In this document: piece by piece, positions 15,427 to 24,566 of the stretch
Layout of the letters: each line of letters starts with the position of its first letter
Position numbering within the stretch: the first letter of the stretch is position 1
Source: Rhodovulum marinum
GTDB lineage: Bacteria; Pseudomonadota; Alphaproteobacteria; Rhodobacterales; Rhodobacteraceae
Direction: 5' to 3'
Length of the DNA stretch: 64,000 bases
NCBI RefSeq assembly: GCF_004343075.1
Contig: NZ_SLXP01000010.1
Coordinates: forward strand, 14,923 to 78,922
Notes under the pieces: model-generated
The model's input: only the letters and a program-made list of their open reading frames with translations
Databases searched by the model: none
What the model was told of the DNA's origin: nothing
Translations under genes and position numbers: made by a program

Positions 15427-16718
15427 GCCGCCACCGTTTCGCGCTCCTGCCGTTTCATCGCCTCGGCCACGTCGACCGCGCTGGCCAAGCCGTCTTCGTG
15501 GAACCCGTTCTTCATCCAGGCACCGCAGAACCAGGTCCGGTTCCGGCCGTTCATGTCCCGTATCTGGCCCTGTGCAGCCAGCGCCGCAAGGTCATAGACC
15601 GGGTGCCGGAACGTCACCGTGTCATAGATCAACTCGTCGCGGATTTCCCGCTGGCAGTTCAGCGTGACGAACAGCGGATCGCTTTCGGGAATGGGCTGCA
15701 GCGAGTTCATCCAGTAGGTCAGGTCGATCCTGTCGCTTTGCCGGTCGCTGTCCTCGGTATAGACCCAGCTGGCCCAGGCGGCGCGACGTCGGGGCATCAT
15801 CCGGGTATCGGCGTGCAGGACGGCCTCGTTCGGCTGGTACTTGACCGCGCCCAGCGCCGCGCTTTCTTCGGGCGTGGCATCGGCCAGCAGCGCCAGGGTG
15901 TCGTCGGAATGGGTGGCAAAGACCACCTCGTCGAAACCTTCCCAGTCGCCGCCCGTGGCGCGCAGTTCGACGCCCGCTTCGGTGCGGCGCACCGCCGCGA
16001 CCGGGGCGCCGGCGCGGATCTCGACGCCTTGGCCGTTCAGGGCGGCCTCCAACCTGCGGACATATTCGATGGACCCGCCTTCAACGGTATACCACTGGTG
16101 CTGGCCGGTATGGCTGAGCAAGGCGTGGTTCTCGAAGAACCGGATCATCGCCTGGGCGGGAAAATCGAGGATGCCCTTGGTCGGCGTCGACCAGATCGCG
16201 CCCGACAGCGGCAGCAGGTAGCGGTCGCGGAACCAGTCGCCGGTGCCCAGCGCCGCGAGAAACTCGCCGATGGTCATGTCCGGGTCCCGGGCCACCTTGA
16301 GCGCGTTGGCGTTGAACTTCATCACGTCGCGCAACATGCCCAGGAATTTCGGGCTGAAGGCGTTGCCCGGCTGGGCAAAGACCGCCTGCAGGTTCTTCAG
16401 CCCGTATTCGAAACGCCCACCGTCCAGCGAGGCGCCGAAGCTCATGTCGGATTTCGCCACCGGCACGTCCAACGCCTCGAACAGCCGGGTCATGTGCGGA
16501 TAGTTCACGTAATTGAACACGATGAACCCGGTATCCACCGGCTGATCGCCGCGCTTGCCCGCGATCACCGTCCGCGCGTGCCCGCCCAATCGCTTTTCCG
16601 CCTCGAACAGCGTGATCTGGTGATCGGTTCCCAGCAAATGGGCCGCGCCCAGGCCCGATATCCCCGCACCGATGACGGCGATGCGCCGGGGGGCACCCGC
16701 TGCGGTTTCGAAAGGCAT
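15423..16718 (-). CDS. ufaD: FAD-dependent amine-oxidase-fold oxidoreductase, UfaD-type
   Basis: 431 aa from the ATG at 16718, preceded by GGAG at the right distance; the longer frame to 16895 would run through the regulatory region and is rejected. RRIAVIGAGISGLGAAHLLG at 11-30 is the FAD Rossmann motif, followed by LFEAEKRLGGHARTV, and a C-terminal NRTWFCGAWMKNGFHEDGLASA segment closes the flavin site. First gene of the five-gene operon divergent from rpoE-chrR. In R. sphaeroides this protein is reported to be needed for furan fatty acid formation and for the singlet-oxygen response. The methyltransferase partner (UfaM/Cfa-like) is not in this window. Confidence 0.75.
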   Translation of the reverse strand: MPFETAAGAPRRIAVIGAGISGLGAAHLLGTDHQITLFEAEKRLGGHARTVIAGKRGDQPVDTGFIVFNYVNYPHMTRLFEALDVPVAKSDMSFGASLDGGRFEYGLKNLQAVFAQPGNAFSPKFLGMLRDVMKFNANALKVARDPDMTIGEFLAALGTGDWFRDRYLLPLSGAIWSTPTKGILDFPAQAMIRFFENHALLSHTGQHQWYTVEGGSIEYVRRLEAALNGQGVEIRAGAPVAAVRRTEAGVELRATGGDWEGFDEVVFATHSDDTLALLADATPEESAALGAVKYQPNEAVLHADTRMMPRRRAAWASWVYTEDSDRQSDRIDLTYWMNSLQPIPESDPLFVTLNCQREIRDELIYDTVTFRHPVYDLAALAAQGQIRDMNGRNRTWFCGAWMKNGFHEDGLASAVDVAEAMKRQERETVAA

Positions 16719-16838
16719 GTCTGCTGCTCCTGCTCTGTCCGAGGTCTGGATATGGCCCCAGCCCCCGTACTGTCCAGCGACGCAGGTCTTGCCGGGGTGA
16801 ATTAAAGACGCAATTCGACGATTTTTTCGGCAAACCGG

Positions 16839-16868
16839 TGATCCGGTCGGGCCCGATGCACGTAATCC
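16839..16868 (+). promoter_or_regulatory. Candidate sigma-E (RpoE) promoter for rpoE-chrR
   Basis: TGATCC (16839-16844), an 18-bp spacer, then TAATC starting at 16863. The R. sphaeroides RpoE consensus, as I recall it, is TGATCC with about 18 bp to TAAGA, and rpoE is auto-activated. The site lies 115 bp ahead of the rpoE GTG start. I did not find an equally good TGATCC on the opposite strand for ufaD, so control of the divergent operon is open. Confidence 0.6.
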
Positions 16869-16977
16869 CGACATGTTGAACGGCTCATGTGCCACCGAGG
16901 AATCGGATGCAGCGTTTTGCGACAGGTCCTATCCTGTCGTTCAGAAACGTGCAGTCCGATCAGTCGAGGCGAGGGTC

Positions 16978-17526
16978 GTGAACGAAAGAAAGACGTCCGA
17001 CGCGCGTTGGGTGCGGCTGGTAGAGCGGGTGAGGTCCGAAAAGGATCAATCCGCATTCGCCGAGCTGTTCGGCCATTTCGCGCCACGCGTTAAGGCGTTT
17101 CTGATGAAATCGGGGGCCGACGAGGCCCTGGCAGAGGAATGTGCGCAGGAAGTGATGGCGACGGTCTGGAACAAGGCGCAGCTGTTCGACCCTGAACGGG
17201 CGAGCGTGGCGACCTGGGTTTTCACCATCGCCCGGAACCGCCGGATCGACGCGTTGAGAAAGCAGCGCCGCCCGGAGCCCGAGGACTTGCCCTGGGGCCC
17301 CGAGCACGAGCCGGACCAGTCCGAAACCATCGCCCTGCAGCAAGAGAGCGAACAACTGGGCAAGGCGCTTGCCGCCCTGCCCGAGAACCAGAGAGTGCTG
17401 ATCGAAAGAGCCTATTTCGGGGAACTTTCGCACAGCGAGATCGCCGCCGAGACGGGTCTCCCGTTGGGGACGATCAAATCGAGAATACGCCTGGCGCTGG
17501 AACGCCTGCGCCACGAGATGAAATGA
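16978..17526 (+). CDS. rpoE: RNA polymerase ECF sigma factor RpoE (singlet-oxygen response type)
   Basis: 182-residue ECF sigma factor. I place the start at GTG 16978 (CGAGG eight bases upstream); the ATG at 16873 would add 35 residues that are upstream of the conserved region 2. Region 2 is FAELFGHFAPRVKAFLMKSG through SVATWVFTIARNRRIDALRK (residues 27-95), region 4 LPENQRVLIERAYFGELSHSEIAAETGLPLGTIKSRIRLALERLR (134-178). This closely follows R. sphaeroides RpoE. Its stop overlaps the chrR start (ATGA). It is expected to be held inactive by ChrR and to be released when singlet oxygen appears, then to transcribe its own operon and the divergent lipid-modification genes. Confidence 0.93.
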   Translation: MNERKTSDARWVRLVERVRSEKDQSAFAELFGHFAPRVKAFLMKSGADEALAEECAQEVMATVWNKAQLFDPERASVATWVFTIARNRRIDALRKQRRPEPEDLPWGPEHEPDQSETIALQQESEQLGKALAALPENQRVLIERAYFGELSHSEIAAETGLPLGTIKSRIRLALERLRHEMK

Positions 17527-18194
17527 AGAAGATGCTCATGACAACAACGATCAAACACCACCTGACCGACGATCTGCTGATGGGCTATGCCGCAGGCACA
17601 CTGCCCGAGGCATTCAGCCTTGTGGTGGCAACCCACGTGTCGTTGTGCGACGAGTGCCGCGCCCGGCTGGCCGGTTACGAGGCGGTGGGCGGTGCCGTTC
17701 TGGAAGAGGCGCCCGATTGCGCGATGGCCGAAGACAGCTTTGCCGCGACCATGCGGCTGATTGCCGAAATGCCCGCGGACGAGCGGATCGAGACCGACGG
17801 GGCCGCTGTGGATCACCTGTTCCCCAAGCCGCTGCGCGACTATGTGGGGGGCGATGTCGAGGCGGTGCATTGGAAATCCGTCGCCGGGAAGGTGCGCCAG
17901 GCGGTGCTGCCCACGTCGAGGGACGCTTCGGTGCGGTTGCTCTACATCCCGGCGGGCATGGCAATGCCCGACCATGGCCACAAGGGCACGGAACTGACCA
18001 TGGTCCTGCAAGGCGCGTTCCAGGACGAGGACGGCCTGTTCGCGCGCGGTGACGTCGAGGTGGCCGACGAAGAGATGGAACACACGCCCGTCGCCGCCCC
18101 CGGACCCGACTGCATCTGTCTCGTGGCGACCGATGCGCCGCTGAAGTTCAGCGGGTTCCTGCCGCGCATCGCGCAACCTTTCATCGGGATCTAA
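17523..18194 (+). CDS. chrR: ChrR-family zinc anti-sigma factor
   Basis: 223 aa. The N-terminal anti-sigma domain carries the zinc ligand set: His12 or His13, His38, Cys42 and Cys45 (HVSLCDEC). The C-terminal cupin has DHGHKGTE with His151, His153 and Glu157, and His187 (EHTP), plus the Cys pair of DCICLVAT (197, 199). This is the two-domain structure of R. sphaeroides ChrR, where the first domain binds RpoE and the cupin senses. Coupled to rpoE by ATGA. The downstream gene (rmuC) is convergent, four bases beyond its stop. Confidence 0.93.
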   Translation: MKKMLMTTTIKHHLTDDLLMGYAAGTLPEAFSLVVATHVSLCDECRARLAGYEAVGGAVLEEAPDCAMAEDSFAATMRLIAEMPADERIETDGAAVDHLFPKPLRDYVGGDVEAVHWKSVAGKVRQAVLPTSRDASVRLLYIPAGMAMPDHGHKGTELTMVLQGAFQDEDGLFARGDVEVADEEMEHTPVAAPGPDCICLVATDAPLKFSGFLPRIAQPFIGI

Positions 18195-18197
18195 GGC

Positions 18198-19367
18198 CTA
18201 TTCGCCGGGCTTGGTCAAGGCGACCACCCGGCCCTCGTCGACCTCCAGTTCCTCGAAATCGAAATTGTCCAGCCGCGCGGCCCGCTTGCCCGCGCGTTCG
18301 GCCGCGGTTCCGATTCCTTCCAGGTCGGCGCGCGCCTGTCCGAAATGGGTGTTCAGCTTGTCCACCCGTTCCACCACCAGTTCGACGTCCCGGTGCAGCT
18401 GTTTCAGCGTCTTGCGGATCGCGCCCGCCTGTTCGCGCATCCGCGCGTCCTTCAGGATCGCGCGCATGGTGTTCAGCGTGGCCATGCAGGTCGTCGGCGA
18501 CACGATCCAGACCCGCGCCTCGAACCCCTCGCGCACCAGTTCGGGGAAATTGGCGTGGAGTTCCGCATAGACCGCCTCGGACGGCAGGAACATCAGCGCC
18601 CCGTCAGCCGTTTCGCCCTCCAGGATGTATTTTTCGGAGATCGCCTTGATATGGGCGCGGACCGAGGTTTTCAGCTGCTTGGCGGCCTCGTTCGCCTCCC
18701 ATTGGGTATCCGCACGCCGCAAGGCCTCGTAGGCCTCCAGCGGGAATTTCGAGTCGATCACGATGGGCCCGGGCGGGTTCGGCAGGTGGATCAGGCAATC
18801 GGCCCGCTTGCCGTTCGACAGCGTCACCTGCATCGCGTAGCTGTCCTTCGGCAGCGCCTTGCCGACGATATCATGCAGCTGGATTTCCCCGAAGGCGCCG
18901 CGGGTCTGCTTGTTCGACAGGATGTCCTGCAGGGACAGCACGTCGCCCGACAGTTTCTCGATATTGGCCTGCGCCTTGTCGATCGTGGCCAGGCGCTGCT
19001 GCAACTCGCCCAGCGAATGCGCCGTGCGCCGCGATGTGCCTTCCAGGTTCTGGGTCATCTGCTCGCTGACCTGCGCCAACCGGGCCTCCATCAGGCGCAG
19101 CATGTTGGTCTGGCTCGCCGCCTGCGCCTCGGACACATGGGTCAGCCCGCCCGCCAGCCGGTGCTGCCCCTCGCCCAGCGCCTCGACCCGGCGGGCCAAC
19201 TGGTCCATCTGGTAGATCAGCGGTTCGGCCAGCGCGGCCGAGCGCCCGGCCCGGCGCACGGCCAAGATCAAGAGCGTCAGCACCAGCAGGACCAGCGCCG
19301 CCGCCACCGCCCCGGCGATCACCAGCGGGTCGTCATAGGCGTATGTCTGTCCGAACATCGTGATCAT
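18198..19367 (-). CDS. rmuC: DNA recombination protein RmuC
   Basis: 389 aa from the ATG at 19367, which overlaps the mutL stop (ATGA); an in-frame ATG at 19358 is an alternative. One N-terminal transmembrane helix (about 15-37), then a long coiled coil (about 50-150: [30 protein letters not shown] and following) and the RmuC nuclease-like domain ([43 protein letters not shown]). RmuC limits rearrangements at inverted repeats and is membrane-anchored. Its location behind mutL puts two genome-maintenance genes in one transcript. Confidence 0.92.
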   Translation of the reverse strand: MITMFGQTYAYDDPLVIAGAVAAALVLLVLTLLILAVRRAGRSAALAEPLIYQMDQLARRVEALGEGQHRLAGGLTHVSEAQAASQTNMLRLMEARLAQVSEQMTQNLEGTSRRTAHSLGELQQRLATIDKAQANIEKLSGDVLSLQDILSNKQTRGAFGEIQLHDIVGKALPKDSYAMQVTLSNGKRADCLIHLPNPPGPIVIDSKFPLEAYEALRRADTQWEANEAAKQLKTSVRAHIKAISEKYILEGETADGALMFLPSEAVYAELHANFPELVREGFEARVWIVSPTTCMATLNTMRAILKDARMREQAGAIRKTLKQLHRDVELVVERVDKLNTHFGQARADLEGIGTAAERAGKRAARLDNFDFEELEVDEGRVVALTKPGE

Positions 19368-21199
19368 CGCCGCCCGAACAGCCTTTCGATATCCGACAGC
19401 TTCAACTCCACATAGGTGGGCCTGCCATGGTTGCACTGGCCGGAATGGGGTGTCGCCTCCATCTCGCGCAACAGCGCGTTCATCTCGTCGGCCCGCATCC
19501 TGCGGCCCGAGCGGATCGAGCCGTGGCAAGCCACCCTCGACAGGATCGCCTCGATCCGCGCTTGCAGCGTCTGGCTGTCCCCCAGATCGCCCAGTTCATC
19601 CAGGATGTCACGGACGAGCGCGCCTGCGTTCACCTCGCCCAGCACCGCCGGCGTTTCGCGCACCGCGACGGCGCCCGGGCCGAACGGTTCGACGGTCAGA
19701 CCCAGGCGGGCCAGCGTGTCGGCATGATCGATCAGCCGGGCGACATCGGCGTCGGACAGATCAACGATTTCGGGGATCAGAAGCGCCTGCGCCGCGACGC
19801 CGTTTTCGGCCATCTGGCGTTTCAGCTTTTCATAGACCAGCCGTTCATGGGCCGCGTGCTGATCGACGATCACGAGGCCTGTTTCGGTCTGGGCGATGAT
19901 GTAGTTTTCATGGATCTGCGCGCGCGCCGCGCCCAGCGGCAACGACTCTGTCCCGACCGCCGGTTCGGCGTCCTCGAACCGCGCCGTGGGCTCGGCAAAG
20001 CCCGGCGCCAACGGCGCCGGGGCCTGGGCGGCATGGGCCACCGTCAGCGCCCCCGGCGAGGGGCGGTCCATCTGGTAGACGCGGGTCGCGCCCGGCGGTT
20101 CGGGCCGCATCGCGCCAAGCGTCGCCCCGGCCACGGTCGTCGAGGCCCGGTGCCCCGCCTCGGCCAGGGCATGGCGCAGGGCCGACACGATCAATCCGCG
20201 CACCAGCCCCGGTTCGCGGAACCGCACCTCGGCCTTGGCGGGGTGCACGTTCACGTCAACGAAATGCGGGTCGCATTCCAAAAACAGCGCGGCGGCGGGA
20301 TGCCGGTCACGGCTGAGGAAATCCATATAGGCGCCGCGCAACGCGCCGATCAGCAGCTTGTCCCGCACCGGACGGCCGTTCACGAAAAGGTATTGCGCCA
20401 CCGCCGAGCCGCGCGAATAGGTCGGCAAGGCGGCGTATCCCACAAGCGACACGCCCTCACGCTCCGCGTCGATCCTCAGCGCGTTCTCGGCGAAATCGGC
20501 GCCCAGCACCCGTGCCAGCCGCCCGCGCATCGCGTCGAACAGATCGCCCGATTCCGCATCGGCGCGAAAGGATACGCGCCCCTCGCCACCCTCGGACATG
20601 TCGCGCAGCACGAACCCCACGAAGGGCTCGGCCATCGCCAGCCGCTTGACCACGTCGGAGATCGCCTGGCCCTCGGCCCGGTCGGTGCGCAGGAATTTCA
20701 GCCGCGCCGGCGTGGCAAAGAACAGGTCGCGCAATTCCACCACCGTGCCGCGGGTCAGCGCCGCGGGCGTGACCGGCCCCATCCGCCCGCCAGAAACTTC
20801 GATCCGGGCGGCCTCGGCGCCCGGTGCGCGCGAGGTGATCATCAGCCGCCCGACGGCCCCCAGCGACGGCAGCGCCTCGCCACGAAAGCCGAAGCTTGCG
20901 ATGTTCAGAAGGTCAGACCCGTCGATCTTGGACGTGGCGTGCCGGGCCAGCGCAAGCGGCAGGTCGCCGGGCGCGATGCCGTGCCCGTCATCGGTTACGC
21001 GGATCAGCGTCTTGCCGCCATGGGCGATGGCCACCTCGATCCGGCGCGCGCCCGCGTCCAGCGCGTTTTCCACCAGTTCCTTGACCGCCGAGGCCGGCCG
21101 TTCAACCACCTCGCCCGCCGCGATCCGGTTGATCGCAGCTTCGTCAAGCTGACGAATTCGGGGAAAATCGGCGCTTATGTTGGGGCTGGGCGAGTTCAT
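19364..21199 (-). CDS. mutL: DNA mismatch repair protein MutL with endonuclease motif
   Basis: 611 aa. The GHKL ATPase motifs are in place ([35 protein letters not shown]). The C-terminal domain contains [12 protein letters not shown] (Asp446 onward), matching the DQHA(X)2E(X)4E metal-binding signature, so this MutL probably nicks DNA itself, as in organisms without MutH. A Pro/Ala-rich linker of about 100 residues joins the halves. mutL and rmuC overlap by ATGA. The 42-bp gap to the M16 peptidase gene stop suggests possible co-transcription. Confidence 0.95.
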   Translation of the reverse strand: MNSPSPNISADFPRIRQLDEAAINRIAAGEVVERPASAVKELVENALDAGARRIEVAIAHGGKTLIRVTDDGHGIAPGDLPLALARHATSKIDGSDLLNIASFGFRGEALPSLGAVGRLMITSRAPGAEAARIEVSGGRMGPVTPAALTRGTVVELRDLFFATPARLKFLRTDRAEGQAISDVVKRLAMAEPFVGFVLRDMSEGGEGRVSFRADAESGDLFDAMRGRLARVLGADFAENALRIDAEREGVSLVGYAALPTYSRGSAVAQYLFVNGRPVRDKLLIGALRGAYMDFLSRDRHPAAALFLECDPHFVDVNVHPAKAEVRFREPGLVRGLIVSALRHALAEAGHRASTTVAGATLGAMRPEPPGATRVYQMDRPSPGALTVAHAAQAPAPLAPGFAEPTARFEDAEPAVGTESLPLGAARAQIHENYIIAQTETGLVIVDQHAAHERLVYEKLKRQMAENGVAAQALLIPEIVDLSDADVARLIDHADTLARLGLTVEPFGPGAVAVRETPAVLGEVNAGALVRDILDELGDLGDSQTLQARIEAILSRVACHGSIRSGRRMRADEMNALLREMEATPHSGQCNHGRPTYVELKLSDIERLFGRR

Positions 21200-21241
21200 A
21201 CCACAAGGGTTAGCACGCCCACCCCGATTCTGCCACCGGGA

Positions 21242-22561
21242 TCAGTTGGTGGTTTCCAGCCCCTCGGGGCGCCCGACGACCACGAAATGCAACTGGTCCG
21301 GCTGCAACAGCTTACCCGCCACGCGCCGCACATCCTCCAGCGTCACCGCCATGATCTGGTCGTTGCGGGTGTTCACGTAACCGGGGCTCAGCCCCTCCAT
21401 CTGCATGCCGACCAGGATGCGCGCGATGGGGGCGTTCCCATCGAAGCGCAGGGGATAGGCCCCGGTCAGGTAGGTCTTGACATCCTCCAGTTCCTGCTCG
21501 GTCACGCCGCTTTCGGCCATCTTCGCCCATTCGGCGCGGATCACCGCGATCGCCTCGGCGATGTTCTCGTTGCCCGAGGCGACCTGGCCCAGCATCAGCG
21601 CGGCGTAATCCATCGGGTAAAGATAGGAATAGACGCCATAGGTCAGGCCGCGCTTGACCCGCACCTCCTTCATCAGGCGGGATTCGAACCCGCCCGCGCC
21701 CAGCACTTCGTTCATCACGTAGGCGGCGAAGAAATCGGGATCGTCACGTTCCATCCCCCGATGGCCGAACACCGCGACCGATTGCGGCGTGTCGAAGGGC
21801 ACGACGGTGATTCCACCACCCAGTACGTACGGGGCTTGCTCGGGCAGCGGCGCGCCGGTCTCTGGCAGGCCGTCGAACAGCCGGTCCAGCAGCGCGCCCA
21901 GTTCCTCGGCGGTGATGTCGCCAACCGCCGCGACATAGAGCCGGTCACGCGCGACCACGCGGGCATGGGCATCGAGAAGGTCGGCGCGCGTTAGGGCGGT
22001 CACGCTGTCCTCGGTGCCGTCGATCGGGCTGGCATAGGGATGCGCACCAAAGGCCAGCCGGTCGAAGGTTTGCCCGGCGATGGCGTTCGGGTCCTTGGCG
22101 TCCGACCGGATCGACGAGATCACCTGGCTGCGCACCCGCTCGATCGCGTCTGCGTCAAAGCGGGGCGCGTGCAGCGCCTGGCGCAACAGGGCCACGGCCT
22201 CGTCGCGGTTCTCGCTCAGCATCCGGGCCGAGAGCGACAGCGAATCCTGACCCGCGCTGAACCGGAACGATGCCGCCAACGCGTCGCGCGCCCGCACGAA
22301 GGCACGTGCGTCCATCTCGCCCGAGCCTTCCTCCAGAAGTGCGGTCATCAGGTTGACCGCGCCACGCTTGCCCGGTGCGTCCAGGCTTGCCCCGCCGCGA
22401 AAACGGATTTCCAGCGCGACGAAGGGAATCTCGTGGCTTTCCACCAGCCAGGCGTCGATTCCGCCGGGCGAGGTCACCTCCTGGATGTCGACGGCGGCGC
22501 GCGCGGGCAACGCCAGCCAAAGCGCCAGACCGACGGTGGCGATCAGCCGGATCATGCTCAT
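21242..22561 (-). CDS. M16-family peptidase-like protein, zinc motif lost
   Basis: 439 aa with a signal peptide (MSMIRLIATVGLALWLALPARA). Both halves have the M16 fold segments (ALEIRFRGGASLDAPGKRGAVNLMTALLEEG; LLDAHARVVARDRLYVAAVGDI; MNEVLGAGGFESRLMKEVRVKRGLTYGVYS). The position where HxxEH should stand reads NLMTALLEEG, so it cannot bind zinc in the standard way. The preceding gene (22558-23904) encodes the active partner, and the two overlap by ATGA. This active/inactive pairing is the usual M16B arrangement in the bacterial periplasm. Substrate unknown. Confidence 0.88.
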   Translation of the reverse strand: MSMIRLIATVGLALWLALPARAAVDIQEVTSPGGIDAWLVESHEIPFVALEIRFRGGASLDAPGKRGAVNLMTALLEEGSGEMDARAFVRARDALAASFRFSAGQDSLSLSARMLSENRDEAVALLRQALHAPRFDADAIERVRSQVISSIRSDAKDPNAIAGQTFDRLAFGAHPYASPIDGTEDSVTALTRADLLDAHARVVARDRLYVAAVGDITAEELGALLDRLFDGLPETGAPLPEQAPYVLGGGITVVPFDTPQSVAVFGHRGMERDDPDFFAAYVMNEVLGAGGFESRLMKEVRVKRGLTYGVYSYLYPMDYAALMLGQVASGNENIAEAIAVIRAEWAKMAESGVTEQELEDVKTYLTGAYPLRFDGNAPIARILVGMQMEGLSPGYVNTRNDQIMAVTLEDVRRVAGKLLQPDQLHFVVVGRPEGLETTN

Positions 22562-23904
22562 TGCGTCACCTCCGCCCGGTCGTCCGCGGGCCGTTCCAGC
22601 CAGCCGGTCACCGCGCGGTTGCGGTCCAGCACGTCGCGCGCGGCGGTCATCACGTCCTCGGGCGTGACCGCCTGCAGCAGTTCGGGCCAGGCCTGCACAT
22701 CCGCGACCGACAGCCCCGAGGCCAGCGCCGCGCCATAGCGCCGGGCCAACCCCTGCACGCTGTCACGTGCATAGATTTCCGAGGCGTGCATCTGCGCCTT
22801 GATCGTGGCGAACAGGTCAGGGTCGACACCCTCGGCCAGGAACTCGGCCAGCGCTGAGTCGAGCGCCGCCTCGGCCTCGGCGAGCGTCACGCCCGGGGCG
22901 GGCACCACGACGAACCCGAAGGTCGTGTCGTCGATCGAAAGCCCGTCATAGAAGGCCGCGGTATAGATCGCCGTTTGCGCATCGAATTGAAGCTTGTCGC
23001 CCAGCACCGAATTCGCGCCCTCGCCGCCCAGGATCTCGGCCAGGTAGGTCAGCGCCGCGGCGGTTTCCTGATCGCCCGGGTCGCGCTCTGGCGCCAGGTA
23101 GGTGCGCAGGACGTAAGGCTGGGCGACCCGCGGATCGGCGAATTTCAGACGCCGTTCGGCCAGTTGCGGCGGCTCTTGCGGGCGGGTCCGCTCGGGCAGG
23201 GCCTGGGACGGGGCAAGCGGGCCGTAATGCTTTTCGGCAAGGGCACGTACCGCGTCGGGATCCACGTCGCCCGCCACCACAAGGATCGCATTGTTGGGGG
23301 CATAGAAGGTTTCGTAATAGGCCAGCGCGTCGGCCTTGTTCAGTCGCTCGATCTCTGACTTCCAGCCGATGATCGGGATGCCATACGGGTGATTCATATA
23401 TTGCGCCGCGCGGCGCTGTTCGGAAAACAGCGCGCCCGGGTCGTTCTCGGTGCGCTGGTTGCGCTCCTCGAGGATGACCGAGCGCTCGGTCGCGACGTCT
23501 TCCTCGGCCAGCCGCAGGTCGGTCATCCGGTCGGCCTCGATCTGCATCATCAGACCCAGCCGGTCGGCGGCGACACGCTGGAAATAGGCGGTGTAATCCC
23601 ACGAGGTGAACGCGTTGTCCGACCCCCCGTTGGCCTGCACGATGGCGGAAAACTCGCCCGGGCCCAGGTCGTCGGTGCCCTTGAACATCAGGTGTTCCAG
23701 GAAATGCGCGATCCCCGACTTGCCGGGCGGTTCGTCCGCGGCGCCCACGCGGTACCAGACCATGTGCACCACGACGGGGGCGCGATGATCCTCGATCACC
23801 ACGACGTCCAGCCCGTTGTCCAGGGTGAATCCCGTGACGGTTTCCGCCCGGGCCGGCAAGGCCAGCATCATCAGGGCGGCAAGCGCGAGGCGGATCGGGC
23901 GCAT
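22558..23904 (-). CDS. M16-family zinc peptidase (active subunit)
   Basis: 448 aa, exported (signal peptide MRPIRLALAALMMLALPARA). It has the inverted zinc motif HFLEH at residues 67-71 (His67, Glu70, His71) within AHFLEHLMFKG, and the downstream Glu in the TERSVILEERNQR helix. The C-terminal domain has the SYG-like R/Y segment used in substrate binding. The pair with the next gene would form a clam-shell heterodimer that degrades peptides in the periplasm. First of the two genes, 93 bp downstream of bamF. Confidence 0.92.
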   Translation of the reverse strand: MRPIRLALAALMMLALPARAETVTGFTLDNGLDVVVIEDHRAPVVVHMVWYRVGAADEPPGKSGIAHFLEHLMFKGTDDLGPGEFSAIVQANGGSDNAFTSWDYTAYFQRVAADRLGLMMQIEADRMTDLRLAEEDVATERSVILEERNQRTENDPGALFSEQRRAAQYMNHPYGIPIIGWKSEIERLNKADALAYYETFYAPNNAILVVAGDVDPDAVRALAEKHYGPLAPSQALPERTRPQEPPQLAERRLKFADPRVAQPYVLRTYLAPERDPGDQETAAALTYLAEILGGEGANSVLGDKLQFDAQTAIYTAAFYDGLSIDDTTFGFVVVPAPGVTLAEAEAALDSALAEFLAEGVDPDLFATIKAQMHASEIYARDSVQGLARRYGAALASGLSVADVQAWPELLQAVTPEDVMTAARDVLDRNRAVTGWLERPADDRAEVTQ

Positions 23905-23997
23905 CGGGACATCTCCTTACCGGGGCCGGTCCCGATCAAGCTACGCCAGAACCGAGCTTTTTCAAGCAGCCGCCACGGAGATGTGAGGGCGGAAAAG

Positions 23998-24513
23998 TTA
24001 CTCGATACCCTCGGGCGGGGCGCCCACGTTACGCGCCCCCGCGCGGCGCCAACGCTCCAGCTCGGCGTGCTGGTCGAGCGACTGTTTGCGATACGCCTTG
24101 AAATAGACGTTCACGTTGAACCAGCGTTCCAGAAGCCGGCCATCGTTCTGGCGGCGATATTCCAGGTCTTCGGCGGCCAGCGTCTGGCGGATCGTCGGGC
24201 TGACGCCGAAGCGCGTCACATGGGCCATCAGCCCGCGGTCGCCCGCGCCCGCGCGCGCCGCGTTCCCGCCCAGCGCGGCGATCGCGTCGGCCTCGGGGGT
24301 GGGATCGGTGCGCGAAGCAGCGCCCGGCGTGGGCGGGGGCAGCTGCGCCAGGTCCTCGGGCATTTCCAGCGGCTTGCCGGGCAAGACCGCGAACTCGTCC
24401 GGCCCGCGGTTTTGCGACCGCAGGTTCATCAGTTCCGGCGTCTTGTCGCGGCTGCAGCCGGCCAGCGTGGCGGCCACCGCAACCCCAAGAACCAGTATCC
24501 GCGCGGATCGCAT
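23998..24513 (-). CDS. bamF: BamF lipoprotein (DUF3035), outer-membrane beta-barrel assembly
   Basis: 171 aa lipoprotein: signal sequence with lipobox LAGC (Cys20). Directly after the anchor comes NRGPDEFAVLPGKPLEMPEDL, the conserved P-D-E-F-x-V-x-x-x-x-P-L-x-x-P motif of alphaproteobacterial BamF. The remainder is helical and charged. BamF is an extra subunit of the alphaproteobacterial BAM complex that inserts outer-membrane proteins. Sits right after lspA, whose product processes such lipoproteins; 53 bp separate them. Confidence 0.85.
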   Translation of the reverse strand: MRSARILVLGVAVAATLAGCSRDKTPELMNLRSQNRGPDEFAVLPGKPLEMPEDLAQLPPPTPGAASRTDPTPEADAIAALGGNAARAGAGDRGLMAHVTRFGVSPTIRQTLAAEDLEYRRQNDGRLLERWFNVNVYFKAYRKQSLDQHAELERWRRAGARNVGAPPEGIE

Positions 24514-24566
24514 CGCCTTCGTCCTCCGTCCGGTCCCGCCCTCTTTAGCGCATGGCTTGGGCGCCG

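Noticed and set aside
16719-16895. Longer start for the UfaD-like protein
   Set aside because: It would cover the divergent promoter region; ATG 16718 has GGAG and fits the flavoprotein start.
21670-21705. tRNA-like TpsiC arm sequence (gggattcgaacccgccc)
   Set aside because: It lies inside the coding frame of the M16-like gene, and no matching acceptor, D or anticodon stems are found around it.
19427-21994. Long plus-strand open frame opposite mutL
   Set aside because: Composition is the usual high-GC antisense shadow (His/Arg/Gly-rich), without motifs, while mutL on the other strand is certain.
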